From: Streptomyces sp. HmicA12
GTDB taxonomy: Bacteria > Actinomycetota > Actinomycetes > Streptomycetales > Streptomycetaceae
DNA length: 64,000 nucleotides
NCBI RefSeq assembly: GCF_000373565.1
Contig: NZ_KB891804.1
Location: 143,706-207,705, forward strand
Direction of reading: 5' to 3'
Shown here: piece by piece, positions 1-9,001 of the stretch
How the letters are laid out: every line of letters begins with the position of its first letter
How positions within the stretch are numbered: position 1 is the stretch's first letter
Notes under the pieces: model-generated
Told to the model about the DNA's origin: nothing
The model's database searches: none
What the model saw: the letters and a program-made list of their open reading frames with translations, nothing else
Made by a program: the position numbers and the translations under genes

Positions 1-1
1 G

Positions 2-3000
2 ATCGCCTCCGACGAGGGCGGCTACCGGCTCGCGGTCGCGGCGGACGACGTCGACCTGTTCCGGTTCGAGCGGCTCACCGCCGACGGGGCCCGGGCCTTC
101 GCCGACGGCAACCCGGCCAAGGCGGCCGACCTGCTCGACGACGCGCTCGCGCTGTGGCACGGTCCCGCCCTCGCCGACCTGCCCGACCGGGTGAGCGAGG
201 CCGCCCGCTGGGACGCCCGCCACCTGGACGCCCGCCGCACCCGCCTCGCCGCCTGCCTGGCGCTCGGCCGGGCCGAGGAGGCGCTGCCCGAACTGACCGC
301 TCTGTGCGACGCGTACGCCCTGGACGAACCGCTGCAGGCGCTGCGGCTGCGGGCCCTGCGCGACGCGGGCCGCACGGCCGAGGCGCTCGCCGCGTACGAC
401 GAGATCCGGCGCGTCCTCGCCGACCGCCTGGGCGCGGATCCCGGCCCCGAACTGCGGGCGCTGTACGGGGAGTTGCTGGATCCGGCACCGGTCGGCCGGC
501 CCGGCCCCGCCCCCGCATCGGGCAGTGCGCGAGCGCTTCCGGACGGCGGCACGCACGGCCCGGCGCGGACCGCCCCGCCCGGCGGGAGCACCGCGTCCCC
601 GGCCGAACCTCCCGCCCCCGGCAACCTCCGCGCCCGCCTCACCTCCTTCGTGGGCCGCGCCGCCGACATCGACGCCATCCGCGACGACCTCACCCGCGTC
701 CGGCTGCTGACCCTGCTCGGCCCGGGCGGCGCGGGCAAGACCCGGCTGTCCCAGGAAGCCGCGGAGGGCCTCGGCGCGACCACCGCGCCGGACGGCGTCT
801 GGCTCGTCGAGCTCGCCCCGGTGAGCGACCCGTCCGCCGTGCCGGAGGCGGTCGTGAGCGCACTCGGCGCCCGCGAGACCGTGCTGCGCGGCGCCGGCGC
901 CGAGGAACTGCGCGTCGCCGGTGAACGCCAGGGCGACGACCCGCTGGTGCGTCTCGTGGAGCACTGCGCCGACCGGCACATGGTCGTCGTCCTCGACAAC
1001 TGCGAGCACGTCGTCGAGGCCGCGGCCGCCCTCGCCGAGCACCTCCTGGCCCGCTGCCCCGGGCTCACGGTGCTGGCCACCAGCCGCGAACCCCTCGGTG
1101 TGCCGGGGGAGTTGCTGTACCCCGTGGAGCCGCTCCCGGAGCCGTACGCCCTGCGCCTGTTCGGCGAGCGCGGCGCCACCGTGCGCCCCGGGTTCACCGT
1201 CGACCAGTCGGAGGAGGTCGCGGCGGCGGTCGCCGAGATCTGCCGTCGCCTCGACGGACTGCCGCTCGCCATCGAGCTCGCCGCGGCCCGCCTGCGGATG
1301 CTCACCCCGCGGCAGATCGCCGACCGCCTCGACGACCGGTTCCGGCTGCTGACCTCCGGCGCCCGCACCGCCCTGCCCCGGCAGCAGACCCTGCGCGCCG
1401 TCGTCGACTGGTCCTGGGACCTGCTCGACGCGCCCGAGCGCACCGTCCTCGCCCGGCTGTCCGTGTTCAGCGGCGGCTGCGACCTGACCGCCGCCGAGGA
1501 GGTCTGCGGACCCGAGGCGATGGACGTCCTGTCCTCCCTCGTCGACAAGTCGCTCGTGGTCGCCGTCCCCGACGACAGCGGCGAGATGCGCTACCGCCTC
1601 CTGGAGACCGTCGCCGAGTACGCGGGCGACCGGCTGGACGAGGCCGCCGACCGGACCGCCGCCGAGCGCGCCCACCTCACGTACTACCGCGAACTCGCCC
1701 GCGCCACCGACCCGTTGCTGCGCGGTGCGGGCCAGCGCGCGGCCATCGCCCGGATCGAGCGCGACTACGAGAACCTGCGCACCGCCCTGCGCCGCGCGGC
1801 CGCCGCCCGCGACGAGCAGGAGATGCTCAGCCTGACGCTCTCCCTGCTGTGGTTCTGGATGATGCGCGACCTGCGCACCGACGCCCGGACCTGGACCATG
1901 GAGGCGGCGGCGCTCGGCCCCGACCCGTTCGGCCCGGACGCGCGCCCCGCACCGCCGCTGTACCAGCGCTGCACCGACGTCCCGCCGCCGCTCACCGGCG
2001 ACCTCCTCGACCAGGCCCGCCGCGAGGTGCACCTGACGCGGCTCGGCTACATGGACATGGAGCTGGAGGTGTGGCAGGGCGAGGAGGGGCAGGCCCGGCT
2101 GCGCACGATCGTGGACACCCTCCGCGCCGACCTGCCCCAGTCCTGCCGCCCCCCGGGACACCTCTGGTACTTCGCGGTCCTGATGTCGGGCCAGGGCGAG
2201 CGGATGGAGGAGCTGAGCGACGAGACGGTACGCACCTGCCGCGCCCTCGGCTACGAGTGGGAGCTCGCGCACATGCTGCACCTGCGCGCCAACCTGCGGG
2301 CCAACCGCATCGAGACGGCCGAGGCCGGGCTCGCCGACGCCGACGAGTCGCTGGCCCTGTTCACCCGGCTCGGCGACGACTGGGGGATGGCCGAGGCGCT
2401 GTCGGTGCGCGGCGAGGCGCACGAGAAGCTGGGCCGTTTCGACGCGGCCGCGGCCGACTTCACCCGGGCCCAGGAGGTCGCCGAGGAGGTGGGCGCGCAC
2501 GCCCAGGTCGCGATCCTGTCGGTACGGCTCGGCAACGTGCTCATCGAGCAGGGCGAGGGGGAGCGCGGCGAACAGATGCTGCGCGACACCCTCGACCCGG
2601 CCCGCAAGTTCCACAACGAGGCGTGGCCGGCGGCCCGGATGTTCCTGGTCACCCGGCTCGCCTCGACGGGCCGGACCGAGGAGGCGCGCGAGCTCCTGGC
2701 GCTGCTGCGCACCGAGTTCAAGGTCGCGGAGGTGCTCTTCTTCCGGGCCGTGCTGCTCGGCCTGGAGGGGATGCTCGACGCGATGGAGGGGTGTGCGGAC
2801 CTCGCGCTCGAGAAGGCCGAGGAAGCGCTCGGTGTCGCCGACGACCCGTTGGCGGCGATGCTCGAACCGCACCTGGCGGCCCTCCACCTGCTCACCGCGG
2901 CGAACGCGCTGACGCTGCGCGCCGGCGCCGGCGACGCGGCGACGGCCGCCCGGCTGATCGGCGCGTCGGACGCCTCGCTGCCGCCCGGGCACGTGCGCAA

Positions 3001-3148
3001 CGTCATGGAGCGGGAGTGGCGGGAGCGGGCCGAGCGCGCCGCACGCGCGGCGCTGGGCGACGACGGCTACGTACGGGAGAACGCCGAGGGCGGTGGCCTC
3101 TCCGTGGAGAAGGCCACCGCCCTGCTGCGACGCGAGTCGACGGACTGA
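2..3148 (+). CDS. AfsR/SARP-type transcriptional regulator (5' end outside window)
   Basis: Partial gene of which 1048 residues are visible; the start and the N-terminal winged-helix DNA-binding domain lie before base 1. The first ~165 residues are a bacterial transcriptional activation domain (BTAD) of helical repeats. After a proline-rich linker comes an NB-ARC/STAND ATPase: Walker A GPGGAGKTR near visible residue 240, Walker B VVVLDNCEHV near 330, GLPLAIELAAARL near 420. The C-terminal ~550 residues are TPR-like helices. This is the large AfsR-like form of SARP rather than the short pathway-specific form. It converges on a DrrAB-like exporter, whose upstream DNA carries SARP-style phased repeats, so that exporter is a candidate target (inference). 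The ligand or signal cannot be read. Confidence 0.92.
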   Translation: MASDEGGYRLAVAADDVDLFRFERLTADGARAFADGNPAKAADLLDDALALWHGPALADLPDRVSEAARWDARHLDARRTRLAACLALGRAEEALPELTALCDAYALDEPLQALRLRALRDAGRTAEALAAYDEIRRVLADRLGADPGPELRALYGELLDPAPVGRPGPAPASGSARALPDGGTHGPARTAPPGGSTASPAEPPAPGNLRARLTSFVGRAADIDAIRDDLTRVRLLTLLGPGGAGKTRLSQEAAEGLGATTAPDGVWLVELAPVSDPSAVPEAVVSALGARETVLRGAGAEELRVAGERQGDDPLVRLVEHCADRHMVVVLDNCEHVVEAAAALAEHLLARCPGLTVLATSREPLGVPGELLYPVEPLPEPYALRLFGERGATVRPGFTVDQSEEVAAAVAEICRRLDGLPLAIELAAARLRMLTPRQIADRLDDRFRLLTSGARTALPRQQTLRAVVDWSWDLLDAPERTVLARLSVFSGGCDLTAAEEVCGPEAMDVLSSLVDKSLVVAVPDDSGEMRYRLLETVAEYAGDRLDEAADRTAAERAHLTYYRELARATDPLLRGAGQRAAIARIERDYENLRTALRRAAAARDEQEMLSLTLSLLWFWMMRDLRTDARTWTMEAAALGPDPFGPDARPAPPLYQRCTDVPPPLTGDLLDQARREVHLTRLGYMDMELEVWQGEEGQARLRTIVDTLRADLPQSCRPPGHLWYFAVLMSGQGERMEELSDETVRTCRALGYEWELAHMLHLRANLRANRIETAEAGLADADESLALFTRLGDDWGMAEALSVRGEAHEKLGRFDAAAADFTRAQEVAEEVGAHAQVAILSVRLGNVLIEQGEGERGEQMLRDTLDPARKFHNEAWPAARMFLVTRLASTGRTEEARELLALLRTEFKVAEVLFFRAVLLGLEGMLDAMEGCADLALEKAEEALGVADDPLAAMLEPHLAALHLLTAANALTLRAGAGDAATAARLIGASDASLPPGHVRNVMEREWRERAERAARAALGDDGYVRENAEGGGLSVEKATALLRRESTD

Positions 3149-3171
3149 CGTACGGCTGCGGTCAGCTCGTG

Positions 3172-4008
3172 TCAGCTCTTGCTGGTGAACTTGCGGATCG
3201 CCACCGGCGCCATGACCGCGGTCAGCAGCGCCGTCCAGCCGAGGGTCACCCACAGGTCGTGGGCGACCGGGCCGCCGGTCATCAGCGCGCGGCAGGTGTC
3301 GGCCAGCGCCGAGATCGGGTTCCAGTTCGTGAAGGCCTGCAGCCAGCCCGGCATGGACTGGGTCGGCGCGAAGATCGACGAGCCGAACTGCAGCGGCATC
3401 ATCACCAGGAAGCCCATGGCCTGCACGGCCTGCGCGCTCTTCATGGTCACGCCGAGCACCAGGAAGATCCACATCAGGGACGAGCCGAACAGCGCGGTCA
3501 GGCCGATCGCGCCGAACAGTCCGGCCCAGCTGGTGATGTCGAAGCCGACGAGCAGCGCGACGATCATCAGGACCGTGGTGGCGCACAGCAGGCGCAGCAT
3601 CTCGACGACGACCTTGGCCATCAGCACCGAGCCGCGGCCGATGGGCAGGGACCGGAAGCGGTCCATGATGCCCTTCTGGAAGTCCTCGTTGAAGCCGGTG
3701 CCGACGCCCTGCGCGATGTTCATCGACATCATGGCGACCATGCCGGGGATCACGTACTGGACGTACGCGTCCTGGCCGCCGCCCATCGCGGAGCCGATGG
3801 AGCCGCCGAAGACGAACACGAACAGCAGGGTGAAGACGATCGGCATCAGGACGGCGTCGAACATCGACTCCGGGTCCTGCTTGATCCACAGCAGGTTGCG
3901 GCGGATCAGTGCGCCGGTGTGCCGCAGATGGCCGCGCAGACCGATCTGGGGGTCGGCGTCGACCTTGATGGTGGGCGCCGTGAGCGGAGTCAGGGTGGTG
4001 GCACTCAT
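3172..4008 (-). CDS. ABC-2 type transporter permease (DrrB-like)
   Basis: A 278-residue inner-membrane permease of the ABC-2 superfamily, the class that exports daunorubicin-type drugs, lipids or polysaccharides. A hydrophilic N-terminus of ~45 residues precedes about six membrane segments. The conserved stretch around EDFQKGIMDRFRSLPIGRGS is the usual ABC-2 cytoplasmic loop that contacts the ATPase. The start ATG at 4008 overlaps the stop of the ATPase gene in an ATGA, so the two are translationally coupled. The substrate is unknown; drug or secondary-metabolite export is inferred from the family and the adjacent SARP regulator. Confidence 0.9.
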   Translation of the reverse strand: MSATTLTPLTAPTIKVDADPQIGLRGHLRHTGALIRRNLLWIKQDPESMFDAVLMPIVFTLLFVFVFGGSIGSAMGGGQDAYVQYVIPGMVAMMSMNIAQGVGTGFNEDFQKGIMDRFRSLPIGRGSVLMAKVVVEMLRLLCATTVLMIVALLVGFDITSWAGLFGAIGLTALFGSSLMWIFLVLGVTMKSAQAVQAMGFLVMMPLQFGSSIFAPTQSMPGWLQAFTNWNPISALADTCRALMTGGPVAHDLWVTLGWTALLTAVMAPVAIRKFTSKS

Positions 4009-5036
4009 ACGGCGACCTCCTCGAGTTCGGGGCGGGCGTCCTGCGGGGCGGACGGCTTCTCGCCGGTGATGGACAGGAAGACCTCGTCCAGGCTGGGCAG
4101 TTCGGTGACGATGGAGCCGATCGTGATGCCGCGCGCGGTGACCGCGCCGACGACGGCGGTCAGCTGCTCGTCGCTGAGGATCGGGACCAGGACGGTGCCG
4201 CTGTCGGGGTCCACGGTGGTGGTGGCGAGGCCGGTGATGCCCAGGTCGTCCAGGGCGCCGGCCAGCGGGCGCAGCTCCAGCGGGTCGGCCGGGCGGATGC
4301 GCAGGGTGCGGCCGCCGACCTTCGCCTTGAGCTCCTCGATGCCGCCGCGGGCGATGACCTTGCCGTGGTCGACGACGGTGAGTTCGGAGGCCAGTTGCTC
4401 GGCCTCCTCCATGTACTGGGTGGTGAGCAGCACGGTGACGCCGTCGCGCACCATGCTCTTGACCTCGTCCCACACCTCGTTGCGGGTGCGGGGGTCGAGG
4501 CCGGTCGTCGGCTCGTCCAGGTAGAGGACGTGCGGGCGGCCGATCATCGACGCGGCGAGGTCGAGGCGGCGGCGCATACCGCCGGAGTACGTCTTGGCGG
4601 GGCGGGTCGCGGCGTCGGTCAGCGAGAACCGCTCCAGGAGGCTGTCCGCGCGGGAGCGGGCGTCCTTCCTGGACAGGTCGAGCAGGCGCCCGATCATGTA
4701 CAGGTTCTCGCGTCCGGAGAGCTTCTCGTCGACCGAGGCGTACTGGCCGGTGAGGCCTATCACGCGGCGCAGCTGGCGCGGCTGCTTCACCGTGTCGTAG
4801 CCGGCCACGATCGCCGTGCCGGCGTCGGGGGTGATCAGGGTGGACAGGCAGCGTACGAGGGTGGTCTTGCCGGCGCCGTTCGGGCCGAGGACACCCATGA
4901 CGGTGCCCTCGTGCACGTCCAGGTCCACGCCGTCCAGGGCTTTGGTCTCGCCGTAGTGCTTGACCAGTCCCCGCACGGACACGGCCACCGGGCGGCCGCC
5001 TGTGCTGTTGTCGGGGGTCTTGTCGATTCGCGTCAT
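4005..5036 (-). CDS. ABC transporter ATP-binding protein (DrrA-like)
   Basis: A 343-residue ATPase subunit of a DrrAB-type exporter. Walker A GPNGAGKTT at residues 51-59, signature YSGGMRRR near 150-157, Walker B LYLDEPT near 171-177, and the ~85-residue C-terminal extension typical of DrrA. I chose the ATG at 5036. An in-frame TTG at 5066 exists, but it lies inside the last copy of a phased repeat array, and a -10-like CACCTT sits 13 nt before the ATG, which suggests a leaderless transcript. It is followed by the permease with a 4-bp overlap. Confidence 0.92.
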   Translation of the reverse strand: MTRIDKTPDNSTGGRPVAVSVRGLVKHYGETKALDGVDLDVHEGTVMGVLGPNGAGKTTLVRCLSTLITPDAGTAIVAGYDTVKQPRQLRRVIGLTGQYASVDEKLSGRENLYMIGRLLDLSRKDARSRADSLLERFSLTDAATRPAKTYSGGMRRRLDLAASMIGRPHVLYLDEPTTGLDPRTRNEVWDEVKSMVRDGVTVLLTTQYMEEAEQLASELTVVDHGKVIARGGIEELKAKVGGRTLRIRPADPLELRPLAGALDDLGITGLATTTVDPDSGTVLVPILSDEQLTAVVGAVTARGITIGSIVTELPSLDEVFLSITGEKPSAPQDARPELEEVAV

Positions 5037-5059
5037 GCCCCTCAAGGTGCCAGCCGCCA

Positions 5060-5119
5060 CCGACAATCCACCGACAGACGACCTACAGCGACCGACTGGC
5101 GCCGATATATCGCCGACAG
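5060..5119 (-). promoter_or_regulatory. Array of six phased heptamers, candidate SARP operator for drrAB-like genes
   Basis: Read on the minus strand, YTGTCGG-like heptamers begin every 10-11 bp: CTGTCGG, ATATCGG, CAGTCGG, CTGTAGG, CTGTCGG, TTGTCGG. Plus-strand starts are 5060, 5071, 5082, 5092, 5102 and 5113. The last copy ends 10 bp before a -10-like CACCTT (5044-5049), itself 13 nt from the exporter ATG. SARP regulators are known to bind direct heptamers on one helix face at about this place. An AfsR/SARP gene is next to the exporter. Binding itself is inference. Confidence 0.6.
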
Positions 5120-5166
5120 GTTGTGTGCGGTCGCGGCCCCGGGGCGGTGCCGCGCCGGAAAAGGGC

Positions 5167-5200
5167 GCAGCCCGTCGACGGGGGAAGATCGACGGGCTGC
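5167..5200 (-). terminator. Hairpin terminator downstream of panB
   Basis: A perfect 12-bp stem (5167-5178 with 5189-5200, arm GCAGCCCGTCGA) encloses a 10-nt loop. It lies between panB and the exporter promoter, so it probably ends the panB transcript. Confidence 0.75.
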
Positions 5201-5246
5201 GGTGGTGCCGCTATGGCTCAAGGGGACCCGGGCCGGGCCGGCCGGG

Positions 5247-6143
5247 TCAGTGGACGGAGTGCTCCTCCAGAGGGAACGTTCCGCCGATCACGTCCTCCGC
5301 AAACGCCTTCGCGGCGTCGGACATGACCGAACGCAGGTTCGCGTACGTCTTCACGAAGCGCGGCATCTTGCCGTCGGTGAGCCCGAGCGCGTCCGTCCAG
5401 ACCAGGACCTGGGCGTCCGTCTCGGGGCCCGCGCCGATGCCGACCGTGGGGATGTGCAGGATGCGGGTGACCTCGGCGGCGAGCTCCGCGGGGACCAGTT
5501 CGAGCACGACCGCGAACGCGCCCGCGTCCTGCACCGCCTTCGCGTCCCGCAGCAGCTGCTGCGCCGCCTCCTCGCCGCGGCCCTGCACGCGGTACCCCTG
5601 CGTGTTGACCGACTGCGGGGTCAGGCCGATGTGCGCCATGACCGGGATCCCGGCCTCGGTGAGCAGCCTGATCTGGGAGTGCGAGCGCTCGCCGCCCTCC
5701 AGCTTGACGGCGCCCACCCCCGCTTCCTTCACCAGTCGCATCGCCGAACGCAGCGCCTGCGTCGGGCTCTCCTGGTACGAGCCGAACGGCAGGTCGCCGA
5801 CGATCAGGGCGCGCGACGTGCCGCGCACCACCGCCGCCGAGAGCATGATCATCTGGTCCAGGGTGACCGGGACCGTCGTGTCGTAGCCGAGGTGGCAGTT
5901 GCCCGCCGAGTCGCCGACCAGCATCACGGGGATGCCCGCCTCGTCGAAGACCGATGCCGTCATCGCGTCGTACGCGGTCAGCATCGGCCACTTCTCGGCC
6001 CGCTCCTTGGCGAGGCCGATGTCGCGCACCGTGATGCGCCGCGAGCCCTTGCCTCCGTACAGCGCCTTCGGGTCGCGCGTACCCGCGTCGCTGCTGTCGG
6101 TGGTCTGTGGCTGGGCAGCCTGGAGTGGCGTGTGTTGCGTCAT
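5247..6143 (-). CDS. panB: 3-methyl-2-oxobutanoate hydroxymethyltransferase
   Basis: PanB (ketopantoate hydroxymethyltransferase) transfers a hydroxymethyl group from 5,10-methylene-tetrahydrofolate to 2-oxoisovalerate, the first committed step of pantothenate and CoA synthesis. The 298-residue protein is slightly longer than the usual ~265 because of an N-terminal extension of ~30 residues. Family motifs are present: MLTAYDAMTASVFDEAGIPV, VGDSAG with the metal-binding Asp, the VKLEGGE segment and the MAHIGLTPQS segment. The ATG at 6143 has a well-placed GAAGGAG. It stands alone, with a hairpin terminator downstream and a divergent efflux gene upstream. Confidence 0.96.
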   Translation of the reverse strand: MTQHTPLQAAQPQTTDSSDAGTRDPKALYGGKGSRRITVRDIGLAKERAEKWPMLTAYDAMTASVFDEAGIPVMLVGDSAGNCHLGYDTTVPVTLDQMIMLSAAVVRGTSRALIVGDLPFGSYQESPTQALRSAMRLVKEAGVGAVKLEGGERSHSQIRLLTEAGIPVMAHIGLTPQSVNTQGYRVQGRGEEAAQQLLRDAKAVQDAGAFAVVLELVPAELAAEVTRILHIPTVGIGAGPETDAQVLVWTDALGLTDGKMPRFVKTYANLRSVMSDAAKAFAEDVIGGTFPLEEHSVH

Positions 6144-6300
6144 CGCAACCGCTCCTTCAATTCCGTCGTCTCGAGGCGCCCTGACGGCGTCCCCGGATCG
6201 CCTCCCATGGTGGCATCGCGTGCCGCTTCGGCGCCAGGGCTCACCGTCGCCCCTTCTCGGCCGTCCTTCGTAAAGCCTCGGTAAGGCTTCACCCCGCCAC

Positions 6301-6341
6301 TTTCAATACGAGACGGTTCCGTATCGAAATGGGTCTAGGGT
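6301..6341 (+). promoter_or_regulatory. Operator and leaderless promoter of the DHA2 efflux gene
   Basis: A near-perfect inverted repeat (TTTCAATACG at 6301-6310 against CGTATCGAAA at 6320-6329, one mismatch, 9-bp spacer) lies just before a -10-like TAGGGT (6336-6341). That -10 is 13 nt before the ATG at 6349 and no Shine-Dalgarno is visible, so the mRNA is probably leaderless. The TetR gene downstream of the pump is the likely repressor. Confidence 0.6.
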
Positions 6342-6348
6342 TGTACGC

Positions 6349-7953
6349 ATGACGACTCCCGCCGTTCCCGCGGCCCCCCGAATACCGGAGGCCGTGCACC
6401 GCCGTCGCTGGGCGATCCTCGGTGTGCTCATGCTGAGCCTGCTGATCGTCGTCCTCGACAACTCCATCCTGAACGTCGCGATCAAGACGATCTCGACGCC
6501 CGCGCCCACCGGCCTCGGCGCCACCCAGAGCGAGCTGGAGTGGGCGATCAACTCGTACACCCTGGTCTTCGCCGGGCTGCTGTTCACCGCCGGACTCCTC
6601 GGTGACCGCATCGGGCGCAAGAAGGTCCTCATCGGAGGACTCGTCGTGTTCGGCATCGGTTCGGCGCTCGCCGCCGAGTCCGGTACGCCGGTGCAGCTCA
6701 TCGCGTTCCGCGCGGTGATGGGCCTCGGCGCCGCCTTCGTCATGCCGGCCACGCTCGCCGTGCTCATGAACGTCTTCGAGCGCGAGGAGCAGCCGAAGGC
6801 CATCGGCATCTGGGCGGGCGGCGTCGGTCTCGCCATCGCCATCGGCCCGATCACCGGCGGGCTGCTCCTGGACCACTTCTGGTGGGGCTCGGTCTTCCTC
6901 GTGAACGTGCCGATCGTGATCATCGCCGTGGTGCTGATGCTCGCGCTCGTGCCCGACTCCAAGGACCCGAAGCCGGGCCGCGTCGACCTCGTCGGCGTCG
7001 TGCTGTCCATCGTCGGTCTCGTGCTGCTCGTCTACGGCATCATCAAGGGCGGCGACGAGGGCGACTTCACCAGCGCCCCGGTCCTCGCCACGATCGTGGC
7101 GGGCATCGTCGTCCTCGCCGGCTTCGTCGTCTACGAGAAGCGCAGCGACCACCCGTCGATCGACATCAATTACTTCAAGAACAAGGTCTTCTCGGCCGCC
7201 ATCGCCGCGATCGCGCTGGTCTTCTTCGCGCTGATGGGCGTCACGTTCTTCTCCGTCTTCTACACGCAGAGCGTGCGTGGCTACTCGCCGCTGCAGACCG
7301 GCGCCCTGATGCTGCCGCTCGCCGTGGCGCAGCTGATCTTCGCGCCGCGGGCCCGGATCGTCGTCGACAGGTTCGGTGTGAAGGCCACGACCACGGGCGG
7401 GCTCGTGCTGCTCGCGGCGATGCTCGCCGCGTTCACCGTGCTCGACGCCGACACCCCGATCTGGCTCCTGGAGGTCATCTTCTTCCTCATGGGCACCGGC
7501 ATGGCGCACGTCATGACGCCGACCAGCGTCGTCATCATGCAGGCGCTGCCGCGCGAGAAGGCGGGCTCCGCCTCCGCCCTCAGCAACACCTTCCGGCAGG
7601 TCGGTGGCGCGCTCGGCATCGCCGTGCTCGGCTCCGTGCTCTCCACCGCGTACCGCAGCGGACTCGAAAGCCACACGGACAAGCTGGGCCTGCTGCCGGC
7701 CGGTCTGCGGGACACCGCGGGCGCGTCCATCGAGGCCACGCTCGGCGTCGCCGAGAAGCTCGGGCCGCGGGCCCAGGGCCTGGTCGGCGCGGCCAACGAC
7801 TCGTTCCTGCACGCCATGCACGTCACCGCCCTGTGTGGCGCGGCCGTCGCCCTGCTGAGCGCCGTCGTCACCTGCCTCTTCCTGCCGGGCAAGGCGCCGA
7901 CGGCCCCGGCCGCGCCGCGCGACGAGCAGGAGAAGGTGGGCGCGGGCAGCTGA
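6349..7953 (+). CDS. MFS transporter, DHA2 (EmrB/QacA) family efflux pump
   Basis: A 534-residue major facilitator with about 14 membrane segments, the DHA2 topology of drug:proton antiporters. Characteristic pieces are LDNSILNVA in helix 1, the motif [13 protein letters not shown] between helices 2 and 3, and a motif-C-like run [16 protein letters not shown] in helix 5. Proton-driven export of a hydrophobic compound across the cell membrane is the family role; the compound is unknown. An inverted-repeat operator overlaps the promoter and a TetR regulator follows on the same strand after a strong hairpin. Confidence 0.93.
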   Translation: MTTPAVPAAPRIPEAVHRRRWAILGVLMLSLLIVVLDNSILNVAIKTISTPAPTGLGATQSELEWAINSYTLVFAGLLFTAGLLGDRIGRKKVLIGGLVVFGIGSALAAESGTPVQLIAFRAVMGLGAAFVMPATLAVLMNVFEREEQPKAIGIWAGGVGLAIAIGPITGGLLLDHFWWGSVFLVNVPIVIIAVVLMLALVPDSKDPKPGRVDLVGVVLSIVGLVLLVYGIIKGGDEGDFTSAPVLATIVAGIVVLAGFVVYEKRSDHPSIDINYFKNKVFSAAIAAIALVFFALMGVTFFSVFYTQSVRGYSPLQTGALMLPLAVAQLIFAPRARIVVDRFGVKATTTGGLVLLAAMLAAFTVLDADTPIWLLEVIFFLMGTGMAHVMTPTSVVIMQALPREKAGSASALSNTFRQVGGALGIAVLGSVLSTAYRSGLESHTDKLGLLPAGLRDTAGASIEATLGVAEKLGPRAQGLVGAANDSFLHAMHVTALCGAAVALLSAVVTCLFLPGKAPTAPAAPRDEQEKVGAGS

Positions 7954-7990
7954 GGCGCGCGTCCGTGGACGGACGGCACTGAGACAATCG

Positions 7991-8024
7991 CCCCGGAACC
8001 TGATCGGAGGATCAGGTTCCGGGG
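7991..8024 (+). terminator. Strong hairpin between the DHA2 pump and TetR genes
   Basis: A perfect 14-bp stem (7991-8004 with 8011-8024, arm CCCCGGAACCTGAT) with a 6-nt loop. It is 37 bp after the pump stop and 21 bp before the TetR start, so it should end or strongly attenuate the pump transcript. Confidence 0.75.
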
Positions 8025-8045
8025 CTGTGGCGGAAGGTGCGCGAG

Positions 8046-8792
8046 GTGGAGGGCGTGGACGGCTTGAACGACGCGGACGGCGCGGACAGGGTCAACGGCG
8101 CGGACGGCGTGAACGGCGCGGCCACGGCGCGGAGCGAGCGTCGGATGCGCCGTCGCAGACTGCGCGACCACGCCCCGGTGTCACCCGGTGCCGCGGCGCC
8201 CGCCCGGGGCCGGCCCCGCAGCGAGGCCGTCGAGCAGGCCATCGTCGAGGGCGTCATCCGGCTCCTGGAGGAGGGCGTGCCGCTCGCCGAGCTGTCCATC
8301 GAGCGCATCGCGCGTACCGCCGGGGTCGGCAAGGCCACCATCTACCGGCGCTGGAGCGGCAAGGAAGAGCTCTTCGTCGACGTGGTCGCCTCCATCGAGG
8401 AGCCCGACCCCGAACTCCCCGGCGTCTCGCTGCGCGACGACGTGGTCCGCCTCCTGGAGCACATGCGCAGGCGGGGCCTCAACCTGCGCACCTCGGCCCT
8501 GCTGCACAACGTCTTCGCGCAGATGAAGCCGCTGCCCAAGCTCTGGGACGCGTACCACGAGGTCGTCGTCGCGCCCCGGCGCCGCGCGATGGACGAGGTG
8601 CTGCGGCAGGGCCTGGCCCGCGGCGAGCTGCCGCCCGGCACCGACATCGGCCTGGCCGCCGACCTGTTCACCGGGCCGATGCTGCTGCGCTCCGTCATGC
8701 GATCCGACGCGCCGCTGGCCGACGACCTCTCCGAGCGGATCGTCGACACCGTGCTCGCGGGCCTGAAAGCGCAGGTCACGGACGCCGAGTAG
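8046..8792 (+). CDS. TetR/AcrR family transcriptional regulator
   Basis: About 248 residues. A helix-turn-helix of TetR type (ELSIERIARTAGVGKATIYRRW) lies at about residues 88-109, followed by a helical ligand-binding domain. The start is uncertain: GTG at 8037 directly touches GGAAGG, whereas GTG at 8046 is 8 nt after it and is preferred; an ATG at 8145 is also possible. The first ~30 residues are an odd low-complexity run of DG, NG and AD repeats not expected in TetR proteins. It probably represses the adjacent efflux pump through the inverted repeat at 6301-6329 (inference from neighbourhood). Confidence 0.88.
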   Translation: MEGVDGLNDADGADRVNGADGVNGAATARSERRMRRRRLRDHAPVSPGAAAPARGRPRSEAVEQAIVEGVIRLLEEGVPLAELSIERIARTAGVGKATIYRRWSGKEELFVDVVASIEEPDPELPGVSLRDDVVRLLEHMRRRGLNLRTSALLHNVFAQMKPLPKLWDAYHEVVVAPRRRAMDEVLRQGLARGELPPGTDIGLAADLFTGPMLLRSVMRSDAPLADDLSERIVDTVLAGLKAQVTDAE

Positions 8793-9001
8793 GCGCAGGG
8801 CGAATGTGCGGGTTTCGTCACAGAGCGCCCCGCGAGCCTCCACGTCCGGAACTCCGAACGGCATCCCGCTCGTCCTCGTGGCAGTACGGACGTCCTCGAA
8901 CCGCCTCCGCGGCGGGTGTGACGGAACGGAAAGCCGCTGATCATCGCCTACTGTCGGACGGGCGACGACGGCGGGCACGGCAGCAGTGAGGCGACGAGAG
9001 C

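Noticed and set aside
1849..4524. An 891-codon open frame on the plus strand across the SARP and exporter genes
   Set aside because: It is Arg/Gly/Ala-rich, lies in another phase of the SARP gene and antisense to the exporter, and shows no domain; a normal by-product of high G+C.
5037..5066. Ten-residue N-terminal extension of the DrrA-like ATPase from a TTG
   Set aside because: It would place the start inside the phased repeat array; ATG 5036 fits the -10 spacing.
5103..5112. CGATATATCG palindrome as a separate TetR-type operator
   Set aside because: It is short and lies within the phased heptamer array, which explains the region better.
4365..6284. A 639-codon plus-strand open frame opposite drrA-like and panB genes
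   Set aside because: Low-complexity composition and fully antisense to two genes with clear motifs.
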